Assembly: GCA_012295275.1 (NCBI GenBank)
Contig: CM022670.1
Span: 5,915,161-5,947,660, forward strand
Direction: 5' to 3'
Source of the DNA: Chrysomallon squamiferum
Lineage: Eukaryota > Mollusca > Gastropoda > Neomphalida > Peltospiridae
DNA: 32,500 nt
The notes below the pieces were generated by a model that made no database searches, was not told the DNA's origin, and worked only from the letters and a program-made list of their open reading frames with translations. The translations under genes and the position numbers were made by a program. Below are positions 1-11,040 of this stretch, piece by piece; position 1 is the first letter of the stretch; each line of letters begins with the position of its first letter.

Positions 1-82
1 GCGAAACTGGTAAAAACTGTTTGCTGTTTGTTAGTAATGTATACGAAAAGCTTAGTGTTACAACAATACTCATGTAGGAACA

Positions 83-84
<2 letters not shown>

Positions 85-165
<81 letters not shown>
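85..165. repeat. (AAT)n running directly into (ATT)n, a perfect hairpin
   Basis: An (AAT) tract at about 85-120 is followed without a gap by an (ATT) tract at 121-165. The two halves are reverse complements, so about 36 bases can fold back on themselves with almost no loop. Confidence 0.9.
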
Positions 166-927
166 GTTTATTTATTTTGTAAAATGAGTGAGTTATTTAT
201 ATATTAAGCCTAACGTGTTAGACAGCGACTACGTGTACAGAGATAAAACGTGTTTGCAGTGTAATTATCTCACAGGATAACACTCCGACATGCAGTTTAG
301 AAATTTAACTGACCAGCTCGTACAGCAGACACAATATTTATATTCTCAGAAGCGAAGTTCATAGCCTTTTTCGGCACTTAGACGTACTTTACTGACACCG
401 TCCTTCCATTTCGTCCTGCGTGGCTCTACTTCGATGTTTATCGTTTATCACCAGGCGGAATCGTTTTTGTAGGCTTATCATTTTCCTCCTTTCTGTAGTG
501 GAGCATCAGATACGTTAGTGAAAAATGTTAAGTTTAAGATGAGTGTCCTAAAACTCGCCAACCTCCCTGCGTGTTTCCTTTTGTTTATTGTAAGTGTCTC
601 AAATGGTTTATAAATATAAACAGAACGCGCCGGTGTTGATCGCGTGCTGATAGGGCCCAGAACCATCTCGACAAATGAAGGGAATGTTGCAGTGTTTAAA
701 TTTGTGAGATTATTTCTATGGCTGGCGTTTGACTTAATTCGCAGTAAATGTTAGCGCGCGCTCATTTGACACAAAGCAGATCTATGACGCCAGCTGTTGT
801 AATATTTCCAATACGCTTTTTTTTTAAATATACAATTTATAGTCTTCACAACGTTAAACCGAAATAAAGAGTGATCTTCAAAACACAAAATTTAGATATT
901 TAAATAAATAACTTCTATATATTTTTA

Positions 928-960
928 TTACTGCTGCTACTACTGTTACTACTACTACTG

Positions 961-1004
<44 letters not shown>

Positions 1005-1105
1005 TTAATGCACTAGCTACTGCTGCTGCTACTATTACTACTATTATCATTACTACTTCTACAGCTACTACTCCTACTACTACTACTTCGACTATTACTA
1101 CTGAT
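928..1105. repeat. (TAC)n triplet tract, interrupted
   Basis: The core at 956-1004 is uninterrupted TAC/ACT. The flanks to about 1105 are decayed TAC/TGC/TTC triplets. Open frames over it give poly-Val and similar low-complexity peptides and are not genes. Confidence 0.85.
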
Positions 1106-2060
1106 ACTACTGTTATTACATTTAATAACATAATTAATATCTTACTCTTTTTTTTTATCTGCTTTTCCTTCCATTTACATAACATCTTTGTAATCGGATT
1201 TTCGATTCATGTGTCTAATTTGAAATAGTTCCTCTTCTAATAATGATCTGTATTTTAAAATCAAGAGTCTTCTGGCTAGAAGAGTGTTTAAACTGCAGTG
1301 CTAAATTCTGTTATAAAACACGATGTTGTCCTGCCTCTAACGAATGACAATACGATATTTGTATTGCTTACTCTTGTTTTTATTCGTCTATGTCATAATT
1401 AGAGTTCATTGCATTATCCGTTCTGGCAGGTACATACATATATACAAACACACATCTTATATACATACATTAACATCTACATATATATATATATATACAC
1501 ACACACATATACAGACACATGCATGCGCACACCTACACACCTATTTTGTAAGCAACATTTTTATTTAAAAAAAAAAAAAAATTTAGAATCCAGTACTGAA
1601 ATAATTTCGAAAACTAAAGCTAATTGAAAAACAACAGTTAAATACGTGTTTACTCGTTACAACTTTTCTTCTGTCATTTCCTCGTTTCCTTCTTTCTTTT
1701 ATTCATCGACGTCGTCTTCTTTTTTTGTTTGTTATTGTTGTCGTTTTAAAAAACAGTTGATCGCTATTAGGTTAAATGAGTTTACAGGAAAAAAGAAAAC
1801 AGTATGAAAAATAAGTAATCGTAAGAATAATTCATAAAAGGAGCAAATTTAAAAATTAATCATTATTTAGAACAATAACAGTAATCATTTTTAATACTGA
1901 GAATCTCAGAAGATCACAAAAGTGATTTCACGAAAAATGTCACAACTAAATTTTAACAATTCCCTGTGCATTTATTTAAATAAGCATTACTTTATATATA
2001 TATATATAACAATGGACACTAGAGGTGATATTCTTTAGTACGTATTCAAAAACAAACATT

Positions 2061-2220
2061 AAAAATAACCTAATAACATTAAGCGAAAAATCAACGTTTT
2101 GATTGGCTAGCCCAGCTGTATATCATCTATTTGATAGGTTAAAAATAACTTGACAACATCAAATGAGAAACAGAGGTTTTGATTGGTTAATCTAACAGTA
2201 TATCACCTCACGGATAGGTT
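2061..2220. repeat. Two diverged ~75-bp tandem copies carrying GATTGG (inverted CCAAT)
   Basis: Both copies share the order AATAAC..(G/A)ACA.., GTTTTGATTGG, (C/A)AG(C/T)(T/A)GTATATCA and GATAGGTT. Each contains GATTGG, the complement of a CCAAT box, at about 2100-2105 and 2180-2185. Whether the motif is functional is unknown. Confidence 0.6.
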
Positions 2221-2472
2221 GATTCAACACAGACAAATGAGATTCTGTTTTTTTTAAGTAAAACTTCTTTGTTAGTTACCGTCAGCTATTTCGACCCACG
2301 CAACGAATGCTCTAGTAACCTTTGTTTGTACGCAAAGTGTGTTAAAAAAGAGAAAAAAAACACTCATCTTGAATTTCAGTTGTCGTTTTGTACAAGTAGA
2401 ATCAGGTTCTTATTGAAATAACTTTCATCTGTTAAAAATACTTTTTTTTTTTTCTCTTTTTTTTTATCGAAT

Positions 2473-2473
<1 letters not shown>

Positions 2474-2503
<30 letters not shown>

Positions 2504-2736
2504 ATGTGTGTGTGCGTGTGTATGTATGAATGTATGTATGTATGTATGTTTATCTAAAATTTTCTGTTATTTTCAAAATTATCTTTCTCTTCTTTTTAAA
2601 AAAGTAAATTGAAATTTTAAATTTAGAAAAAAAATCTACTCGGTAAACGTTTCGGTTTTTATAATGTGTCATTCTGAGAATAGGTAAACAGAATTTTGTA
2701 TCATCAACATCATCATCATCTTCATCCTTACCATCG

Positions 2737-2776
<40 letters not shown>

Positions 2777-2785
2777 TATTATTAT
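2474..2785. repeat. (TA)n, (TATG)n and (ATC)n microsatellites
   Basis: (TA)n runs into TATG/GTGT repeats at 2474-2548. A (CAT/ATC)n tract lies at about 2701-2775 and runs into ATT. The poly-Asp open frame on the reverse strand is a translation of this triplet repeat. Confidence 0.85.
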
Positions 2786-3184
2786 GTAACTTTTTCATAA
2801 AAATTGCCAAATAATAAATAAATAAAAACGATTTATCTGTTATATTATACTCTATTGCATTGTATTGTATTGTTAGTGGTGTTAATAGATTATTTCTGTT
2901 AAGAACTTTGTTTCTTTATATATTCATGTAAATATAGGTAGGCATGTATGCATGTATGTGTGTGAGTGTTCGAAGGTATATGCATTTCCGTGAGTGCATG
3001 TGATGCGTGCTTATATTTCAAAAAGCTGTAAGATCATCAACTTCTACGTCTGTTCTTTATTTATTTATTTATTTATTTTAAATTTCTCACCAACTATAAC
3101 ACAGAACACATTTTATAAGCATATTAGTTTCACAAGATTACTGAATGCCAGTCGTGTCAAGGTCTTTTTTAAACTTTTTTTCAG

Positions 3185-3288
3185 CCATCTTGGAAGAGTT
3201 GTCGGGCGAAAACCTCTCCGTTATAATCAAGGGAGCCCATTCTGGTCTTTACATCTGCATGGACAGCAATTCTCAGCTATACCCTAGT
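3185..3288 (+). CDS. FGF middle coding exon (exon 2), 104 bp
   Basis: This is the internal coding exon of a fibroblast growth factor, a secreted ligand that signals through FGF receptor tyrosine kinases with heparan sulfate as co-receptor. Seen: a T-rich tract ending in TCAG precedes position 3185, and the exon ends AGT|GTAAGT at 3288/3289. The exon opens with two bases that complete a split codon and closes in phase 0. It reads ILEELSGENLSVIIKGAHSG, then LYICMDSNSQLYPS. The pattern (V/I)xIKG..SG.Y.(A/C)M....xLY.S is the FGF beta-strand 4-6 signature. Known: the middle exon of many vertebrate FGF genes is 104 bp, and its 3' boundary falls after the equivalent Ser/Lys, as here. It splices in frame to 5798. 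The upstream first exon is not visible in the window, so the gene is partial. YICM recalls the FGF8/17/18 group, but the other exon looks more like FGF7/9/10, so I leave the subfamily open. Confidence 0.9.
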
Positions 3289-3760
3289 GTAAGTATTAAA
3301 AATAGTTATTATCATTCTGATCTGTATCTCAGTGTAAGTGTGAACTGTAGTTGTTATAATTCTCAGATATATTTCAGTGTAAATTAACTGTAGTTATCAT
3401 CATTCTCATCTATATCTCAGTGCAACTTAACTGTATTCATTATCATTCTCATCTATATCTCAGTGTAAGTGTTAACTGTAGTTATCATCATTCTCATCTA
3501 TATCTCAGTGTAAGTGTTAACTGTAGTTATCATCATTCTCATCTATATTTCATTGTAAGTATTAACTGTAGTTATCATTCTCGTCTGTATCTTAGTATAA
3601 GTGTTAACTGTAGTTGTTATAATTCTCAGCTATATTTCAGTGTAAGTGTTAACTTTAGTTGTTATAATTCTCAGCTACATGTCAGTGTAATTGTTAACTG
3701 TAGTTGTTATAATTCTCAGCTACATTTCAGTGTACGTGGTAAATGTAGTTATTATTATTA
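3267..3760 (+). repeat. 45-bp minisatellite made of copies of the FGF exon-2/intron junction
   Basis: The last ~22 bases of exon 2 plus the donor and first intron bases (AATTCTCAGCTATA....AGT|GTAAGT...TAACTGTAGTTRTTAT) recur in tandem, about 11 units in all. Donor-equivalent positions fall at 3289, 3334, 3379, 3422, 3465, 3510, 3555, 3597, 3642, 3687 and 3732. Steps are almost always 45 bp (two are 43, one is 42). GT is kept in nine; 3422 has GC and 3597 has AT. Six of them read GTAAGT. Because 45 is a multiple of three, the reading phase is preserved from one donor to the next. Confidence 0.9.
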
Positions 3761-5158
3761 TTATTATTATTTTTTTTTTTTGCCATATCAGTAAAATGGA
3801 GTCCTTCAGTAGATAATAGTCCATAACAAAGGCACTTGATTATTCAATTAAACTGTTAATAATTCAGAATTATAGCCACGTGTTAAGAAACAACTAGGAA
3901 CTATTTACATTTACATTTAACAATCTGTTTACTTTTACAACACTTTATATTTAACTCTCTACATTTATAACTCTTTGCGTTTAAATACAATTATTATTAT
4001 AAACAAAATTCCTAACATTTAGAGCTGGTAAACTATACATTTATTTAAAAAGCTGTTGATATTAAAGATGTTTAATTTTTACAAGTATAACTCTTTATAT
4101 TAAAGGTAATAAATTCTATATATCTCTTTACATTTAAATATATAAACATTATGTTTACAGTTCCTTACATTTAGAGAAATTACACTATATCTATATATAT
4201 ATATATATATCCTTTCATTAGAGGAAATATCCTTTACATGAAAATCTCTTTACATTAAAGAAAATAAATATTTATAAATATGTACATTAAAAATAATGAG
4301 ATCATTACATTCAAAGATAATAACATCCGAGTACAGCAAGCCACATTTTGCGTTTAGAGATAGCAGATACATCGATTATGCATGTCAAGCAATAAATTTT
4401 AAAAATAAAAATTCAAAAATACATTTTAAAAAATGCATCTAGCATATTTCAATGTAAATGTTTTTCTTTTACGTTTTTAAACAATATAAAAAATATATAA
4501 TTAATACTAATATATGATAATGAGAACATTTTTATTTACTAAATGCTAAATAATATGATACCCAATATTTTATAACATATTAATTATTTTATGAACAATA
4601 TGTGTGTATGAAGAAGAGTTTTACAGTTAAACGTATTTATGGGAGTGGGGGGGGGGCTATCGGCGCAGTTAACTGCTCTTGTGATAAACATCATTTCCTT
4701 AGGAAATTTTGACATTATCTGATTTGTTGTTAAAGTATAAATCACAAGTTTTCTTCAAACAAATCCCTGTTTCAACCACCCCCGGGCATTAATAGTACTT
4801 CTCCGTGACATAATTAACATACTTGTGGATGATTGGTCAGCGTGTGTGTGTTTATTTCCTCATCTCGTCACTGATTGGTCCGCTGATAGTTGTACAGGAC
4901 ATGATCGGTTTCACTGTGTTACATATTTCAAATATCTGACGTACTGAATTAATTTTTTTTTATTTTTATCTGTCATCGTTTCTTTTTCAAAGTTTATCAT
5001 GTGTATATTTATGTAAAATAAAAACTAACACAACTGTGACATTTCAAGGTTAGGTTCACGTGTAAAGTGAAAATCGATTTGTAATAAATGTCTAAATAAT
5101 ATAATTATTAATAATTTAAATAAATACACACATACGTATACACACACCCAAAGAGAGT

Positions 5159-5238
<80 letters not shown>

Positions 5239-5797
5239 CGTTGCTAGATAAGTATGTAATTAAGTAGTTAGAAAGGAAGGTATAGACAGACACACGTATT
5301 CTGATAGGTAATAACATATGGTAAGCTATAAACAAATTACAGAGAGCAATCATAAATGTATTTGAACTTGAAAAACAAAGATTTAATTGCTCGTGTCCTG
5401 ATTTGTGTTATCACCAGTAGCTGGACTTAGTTGTAAATCGCCTTTGGTTGTAACTACGTGAAACGTGTTTTGTCACATTTGTGTGTCCCAGAGCAAAACA
5501 GACTCAGCGTTAATTTGTAAATACTCGTTCTATCAATACTTGACACTATAACAACATCTAAATTACCTTATATAATACAACCCACTGCTTGGTAAATAAT
5601 TATTTATTTAGTTATTTATTTATTTATTTATTTATTTAATTTTTTTGTATGTTTGTTTGATTGTTCATTTGTTTGTTTGCTTGTTTGTTTAAGTATTTGT
5701 TAGTTTATTTTATGAAGACACGTTAACGTAACTTTTTTTTTAAGCATACAAACAATGAATTTCAGTATTTTCATTAAAGATGTTTTTTTCTCTTCAG
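3289..5797 (+). other. FGF intron 2
   Basis: This GT-AG intron of 2,509 bp lies between the two FGF coding exons. Its first ~470 bp are the donor-derived minisatellite annotated separately. Then follow a short (ATT)n plus T tract (about 3750-3781), roughly 500 bp of very AT-rich sequence in which 'CTCTTTACATTTAAA'-like words recur (about 3900-4330), a ten-G run (4647-4656), a long (GA)n tract (5160-5234) and (TTTA)n (about 5598-5640). No additional exon is apparent inside it. Confidence 0.85.
5157..5234. repeat. (GA)n dinucleotide tract
   Basis: About 37 uninterrupted GA units, purine-only on the + strand, inside FGF intron 2. Frames over it give Ser-Leu repeats and are not coding. Confidence 0.95.
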
Positions 5798-6334
5798 AAA
5801 ACGATCTCTGAGGATTGTTACTTCAAGGAAACTTACCACCACGCCTACAACGTGTACCATCACCGCTCACACAGGGAGAGGAAAACTAAGTTCTATATTG
5901 GGATCGACAGAACGGGAAAAGCAAGGAAAGGGATCGTGTCTCGCAAGTCACAGAAGATGTCCCAGTTTACTCCATTAGACTATAAAAACGACTCAGTGAG
6001 ATCATCGTCAGAATGCATATCAGGAAACATTCATCTTGTAGATTCAGAGAAAGTGAAACGCGAGCAGACGAGGAAGCGAAGAAGAAGATGGTGCAAGCAC
6101 CTGTTGTCAGGCAAACTGGAGAGGAATCCAGTGAAATACACAAAGCGTTGTAAACACGACTGTGAAATTCTAAAACAGATGCTGGACAGTCCGAGGAAGT
6201 ATAAGAGAAAATGTTTGAAAGCAAAACGCAAACGAAGGCTGAGGAAACTGAGAGAGAAACTCAGAGGGCAAAGAGGTCACAGGCGTCATGTGACAACAGA
6301 CGCGAGAACACTACTTTCTACGACCGGTGCCTAG
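5798..6334 (+). CDS. FGF terminal coding exon with long basic C-terminal tail
   Basis: This is the last coding exon of the FGF, 178 codons plus TAG. It follows a good acceptor (TTTTTTTCTCTTCAG at 5783-5797) in phase 0, so it continues directly from 3288. Residues 1-60 of the exon complete the beta-trefoil. They contain the conserved Cys in SEDCYFKE (residue 7), the YNVY block (residues 17-20, FGF consensus YNTY), FYIGIDRTGKARKG (32-45, consensus YVALNxxGxPRxG) and QKMSQFTPL (52-60, consensus QKxxHFLP). The basic positions around 41-53 fit the FGF heparin-binding region. Residues 61-178 form a tail far longer than in most FGFs. It has two strongly basic stretches, RKRRRR at 92-97 and a Lys/Arg-rich block at 133-165, plus several Cys. 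FGF3 and FGF5 also have extended tails, but I see no clear homology to them. The basic blocks could act in matrix or heparan-sulfate binding, proprotein cleavage or nuclear targeting; this is inference. Confidence 0.92.
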   Translation, partial: KTISEDCYFKETYHHAYNVYHHRSHRERKTKFYIGIDRTGKARKGIVSRKSQKMSQFTPLDYKNDSVRSSSECISGNIHLVDSEKVKREQTRKRRRRWCKHLLSGKLERNPVKYTKRCKHDCEILKQMLDSPRKYKRKCLKAKRKRRLRKLREKLRGQRGHRRHVTTDARTLLSTTGA

Positions 6335-7777
6335 CACTTTGTTTTCCTGTGAAAAAAAAGGGCCGCTTTGACTGTCTGGTGCTTAGCACATTAACTGCCC
6401 ATTGCTTAAAAAGGTGGAGTACGGGTGTATGGAAGTATGTTGGATGGTGAAACGCCGAGGACGGACAAGGGTACGGGTACAGTGATTTGTGATGTTGTCA
6501 CTTTCTGAAATCACGTCGTCCTCGGATATAACAACTAATTTTTATTCTGAAATGGGAACCGGAACTTGCTGTTAGATTATCATTCTGAAATGGGAACATA
6601 TTGTCAATTTATCATTCTCAAATGGGAATTTACAATTAATTTATCAATGAGATTTTTGATGTTAATGATTCGACTGTGGTTTGTCACACAAACTCACCGT
6701 CCCTTCAAACTCTACAACAAATCTGCCATATTGTGACATTTACAGTAAACACAAACTAGAACATCCCGTGAACGATATGCTGTAAACAAATGTTTTACTT
6801 TGAAATACAGCGATATCCATTGTACATTTTGTTAGTAACGTGCATCCAGTGACGTAATTTTGAAAATGACGTTATATCAGTGATTGTGACGCAGTGTTGT
6901 TTATAATATTTCATACATTTGGCATCCTTCCCAGGGTGGTGTACAAAATGTACAGACACGGTGCGTATGCTACTTCGTAGTGACGTCACAGAACGTCATT
7001 GTCATGACATCATACAGTATATATAATCTGCATTGTTTATTTCGTCATCTCATACCTGTTGATTGGTTATTATTATTAGAAATCTTACTGAGAGTATTTT
7101 TGTATCACGCAAATATTTGTTACGTTTATTTATGAGGTTTTTTTTTCTGGAATGTTGAGTTGGTGATACAAGGAATGAGTGAGAAACAAACAAACTAGAA
7201 GAGAGCAAATTACACACTTTTATATACACAAAACAAACACAAGACTACCACCATCTCTACTACAAACTACAACTGTTACTACTAACATCACACTGTTCTA
7301 TTAGTGCTACAACTGTTGCAACAACAACGACTACATCATCTACAACTACCACTCTTACTACGTCTACAGATAAAATGTCATGACGGATTAGAGATTTTAG
7401 AAGACAAATTTATTATTAATTAAATTTATTAATGCTTTTTATCAAAATTATTTCTAAATGTATAAAATGAATTAGATCAGATTACGTTGTTTTAAATGCT
7501 CACTTCTTATTTGTTTGTGTTTCATGTTGTGCAATATGACGCCTGTATTGTAACTTATATGCGTTTGTATAATTTAACAAACGATAGTTAGTGTATAAAC
7601 AAAACGTGTGCGTGATACAAAAATGGCAACAATAACTGCGCAGTAAAGTGGATGAAAGTTTGCGCGAGAAAGTGGATGAATGAATGAAGAAAGGAGTGGA
7701 GGATGAATGAAGAGTGACTATAACAGTATTTGATATTTAGATGACGTGATATTACTTGTTTCTCCAATCTAAATAAA
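6335..7777 (+). other. Probable FGF 3' untranslated region
   Basis: Sequence after the FGF stop codon with no further exon. It contains three loose copies of an ATTCTGAAATGGGAA block (about 6543, 6581 and 6621). A perfect cAMP-response-element palindrome, TGACGTCA, lies at 6981-6988 within GC-richer sequence (about 6820-7010), and there is a run of (CTA/ACA)-rich triplets at about 7235-7370. The first AATAAA hexamer I find downstream is at 7772-7777, with another at 7923-7928. The true 3' end is unproven, so this extent is only a guess based on that hexamer. Confidence 0.35.
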
Positions 7778-8104
7778 AGTAGATTAATTTCAATTTAAAA
7801 ATAATATTATCTTTCAGTAATTAATATAGCTAGAAGTTCACAAGTCAGTATTAAATGCAAAATCATTTTCTTTTTTCTTCTTCTTCTTTTTCTTTCTTTT
7901 TTTCTCGTTTCTAATTTATTATAATAAATTACCTGTGTTTTGATATATATTGTAAATAGAGGGTCAGTTTTCTGTATGAGGCACCTTTTATCAACTGTTC
8001 AGCTAAATTTAGTTTTTAACTTAAAATATTTACCTTTCTAAATATAATCAATTTCTTAAGTAAATGGAGGAATGCAATCTTATTACTATTGCTATTACTA
8101 TTAC

Positions 8105-8143
<39 letters not shown>

Positions 8144-8958
8144 GATTATTATTATTATTATTATTATTATGATCTAAATTCTAAATTGCTGTGTATCGAC
8201 TGTAGCTTTAACCTGGCGGGTTCGCCGGACTGGGGGGATGAGTATGTCTCAATGAGTGGTAGATTTGTGGACTGAAGTAGGACGGGGCGGGGAGGGGAGA
8301 TTCAGATCACATATCTAAACCGTCTTAACTTGTAGTGTATATTTTCAAAAATGCGGGACGGTCGACTACTACGCCAAGTTATGGTGCCTTTAAAGTGTTG
8401 TAAAATAATTATCAGTTTGTGAAGGCATCAGAATTGTGATATGTGTCCAAATAAATGTCAACAAAGAAATGTTTTGTTTTGTCGTTTTTCTTCTAGTGAT
8501 ATTTTATATATATATGTATATATATTCGCCTCGTAGTATATTGTCACCGCTGACAGTGTTTTCTACGTGATTCATTTTGTAAAATAAGAAAAAAAAAAAT
8601 GTTTACGTTCAAAAAGGTTTGTATCTTGAAGTAATCCATTAGTGACTATACACTGAAATAATAATAACAGTGATTTTAAAAGAAGAAGAAGAAGGACATG
8701 GTGTTTATAAAATATTTGTTAATTTTCAGAAATCTTGTAATGACTATAAATGTTATCATTTTAAAACAGAATGTTGTCTGAATAATAAAATGTGAAACTA
8801 TGTTATTAAGAAACACAAAACCTTTATGAGATGAATTTCTACTATTTGTTTTAGTAACAAAAATACGTCTCAGAAAAAAAATGTTTTACTTTTATTAAAC
8901 AGTCGTCAGACGTTACCAGGTTTAATAATCACGTAAAAATAAAATAATATTCAGTACA

Positions 8959-8989
<31 letters not shown>

Positions 8990-9410
8990 CATATATACAA
9001 TCATACATGAATGATTCATACACAACCAACTATATAAAACGCACATAGACACATGCATACATACATACAGACAGACATATACATTCATTCATTCATACAT
9101 AACCAAACACAGACATACATACACACAAACACACACACACACACATACACACATGTATACATGCATATATACAAAGAGCTATAACACATACAGGTATGTC
9201 ATTTCTGAAGTATTTGAACAATTTAAAATTAATTTTCTTTGTAACTGTGATGAACTTTACACATGTTTAACTGGTCGCCATGGTGACGAGCTGTAACTGT
9301 GTCCCACCTGTCAATACCGTTGACGAACAACCACGTAGCTGATTGACAAGTCGTTGTGTACTCGCTGCCCAGCGATGACGTTCACGTGTCGACAGTTTAG
9401 TATATCGACA
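7778..9410. other. Gene-free stretch with (TTA)n and (CA)n tracts
   Basis: No exon-like segment is seen. (TTA/ATT)n occupies 8081-8170. A short GC-rich patch at 8210-8302 contains G runs at 8232-8237 and 8284-8298. (CA)n at about 8959-8985 is followed by CATA/CACA repeats to about 9175. The Tyr-rich open frame at 8072-8275 is the TTA repeat translated. Confidence 0.6.
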
Positions 9411-9412
9411 AT

Positions 9413-9413
<1 letters not shown>

Positions 9414-9495
<82 letters not shown>
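9414..9495. repeat. (GA)n dinucleotide tract
   Basis: About 40 uninterrupted AG/GA units, the second of three long GA tracts in the window. The preceding 9270-9413 segment is GC-richer unique sequence. Confidence 0.95.
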
Positions 9496-9497
<2 letters not shown>

Positions 9498-9607
9498 AAA
9501 TCTGAATTGCAACTTATGTTATAGAAAAGTACTTATTGTACAGTTTGCTACGTCACATTCTGGGCTCTTGTTAGAATGGGAAACTGCTCAACAAATCCAG
9601 TGAGTGG

Positions 9608-9655
9608 GATTGATTCATGAGTTGAGCGCTCTAACCATTCAACTGAAGTCCGTTC
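9608..9655 (-). pseudogene. Possible tRNA-like / SINE head remnant
   Basis: On the reverse strand this reads CAGTTGAATGGTTAGAGCGC followed by TCAACTCATGA, close to the D-arm and anticodon region of a tRNA (A-box-like TTGAATGGTTAGAGCG). I see no convincing acceptor stem or T-arm, so it is at most a decayed tRNA-derived fragment. Confidence 0.25.
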
Positions 9656-9659
9656 TCTT

Positions 9660-11009
9660 GCTTTTACGCGAAAAGACTACAAGTGAAAGTTTTATTTTTG
9701 AACTACTTGAAAGAAAAAAGAAATTGGCGAAGTCTCGTTAAACATGACCTTGAGACGCGATCAACACGTTAAATAAAGTTGACCTTCCTGCACGAGAATA
9801 GAACTCTTTATTATAAACAATCCAGGTCAAAGTTCGCAGTCCAGTTTAAAAGACAGAAGAAAAACATTCATAATGATAAGTTTAAAATTTGGTGAATATG
9901 GTGGGTAGGCACAGTGGGTAACAGTAGAGAACAATGAGTTGTAATAGCTGGTAATGGTGGGGGAATACATGTTATGGTGAAAATGGGAATTGATAACGTC
10001 GAAAGCGTTCGTAGATAGAGTGGAGAATAAAGATCATGGATAAAAATGGGTCCATTGAAATGGTGGGAAGTGATGATTATTTCTGATAACAAAAATGTTT
10101 CTGATATCTCCTGTATTGCTGCCTTACAAAGAAAACAACATTTCAAAGCTTTGTTTTTCTCTGATCATCTTCTTAACCCCTCTGAATTGAACCACATGTT
10201 AATAACGTGATGCAAACGTCACTGTAGTTTCTCTTGTAAAACTAAACAGCTGTCATACCGAGCCTGTAGTAAATAATTACAGTATACAAGTGTTGTTTAA
10301 GTAAACATAATTACAAGCAGTTTGAACATCACACGTGTAATGAAGCACGCCTGGCTTGTTGTACGTTAGTTACACAACTGTTACTCAGTCCTCTTACACT
10401 AGATACAAACAATCTTTATAAATAATAAAGTTCGAAAATGTAAAAAACAACCTTTGTTAATACAAATGTAGGAAAATATGTGATATATATAAAAATATAA
10501 TCTTTGTTAATACTGAAGTATGAATATATATATACAGTATGAAAAAAATAACATAAAAATAAAAACTTTGTTCATTCTAAAATATAAAAAGGCCTAGGTC
10601 TTGAATTAGATGTTGTCATTTTCATTCCCGTGATGTTGTACCGTACATGGAAACCTAATGAAATGGGCAAAAATGACTAGGTTGTCATTTATTTATTCAT
10701 TAATTTACGTTTATCATAAAAGATTAAGTTAATTCAACTTGTTGTATTGTATTGGATACTGTTTTATTCTTGTTGCTGTTTTTACTTACTTTATATGTTT
10801 CATGTCACCACAAACATATTTCGAATTTACACATAAGTTGAAATGACTTTTACTCCCCTTTATTTTATTTTTTTTTTTTTCTTCTTCTTCTTCTTCTTCT
10901 TCTTCTTCTTCTTTTCTTCAGCTGATGATAATTTGATTTTATAATATTTATTTATATTTTAATTATTTTATTTACTTATTATTATTATTTATTTACTTAC
11001 TTATTATTA

Positions 11010-11040
<31 letters not shown>

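Larger units (their letters stand above)
1..3184. other. Sequence upstream of FGF exon 2 (presumed intron 1), no exon found
   Basis: No open frame here carries the expected first-exon FGF pattern (signal peptide, then strands ending just before an acceptor-compatible phase-1 donor). The stretch holds simple repeats: (AAT)n/(ATT)n at 85-165, (TAC)n at about 930-1105, TA/CA tracts at 1464-1530, TA/TATG at 2474-2548 and (ATC)n at 2701-2785. Also present are a two-copy ~75-bp duplication at about 2061-2220 and a GC-richer segment at about 340-790. I infer that it is intron 1 or part of it, with exon 1 outside the window. Confidence 0.5.

Noticed and set aside
955-1185. Poly-Val open frame on the reverse strand
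   Set aside because: It is the TAC triplet repeat read in one frame, with no complex protein sequence.
2550-2810. Poly-Asp open frame on the reverse strand
   Set aside because: A translation of the (ATC)n tract; the flanks are AT-rich and show no coding pattern.
3420-3794. 124-codon frame with repeated LYLSVSVNCSYHHSH
   Set aside because: It is the 45-bp intronic minisatellite translated. It is separated from exon 2 by a stop and contains no domain.
5967-6231. Reverse-strand frames of 66 and 85 codons opposite FGF exon 3
   Set aside because: They are shadows of the FGF coding exon.
8281-8302. G-rich GGGGCGGGGAGGGGAG as a G-quadruplex
   Set aside because: Only three long G runs lie close together; the fourth (8232-8237) is about 45 bases away.
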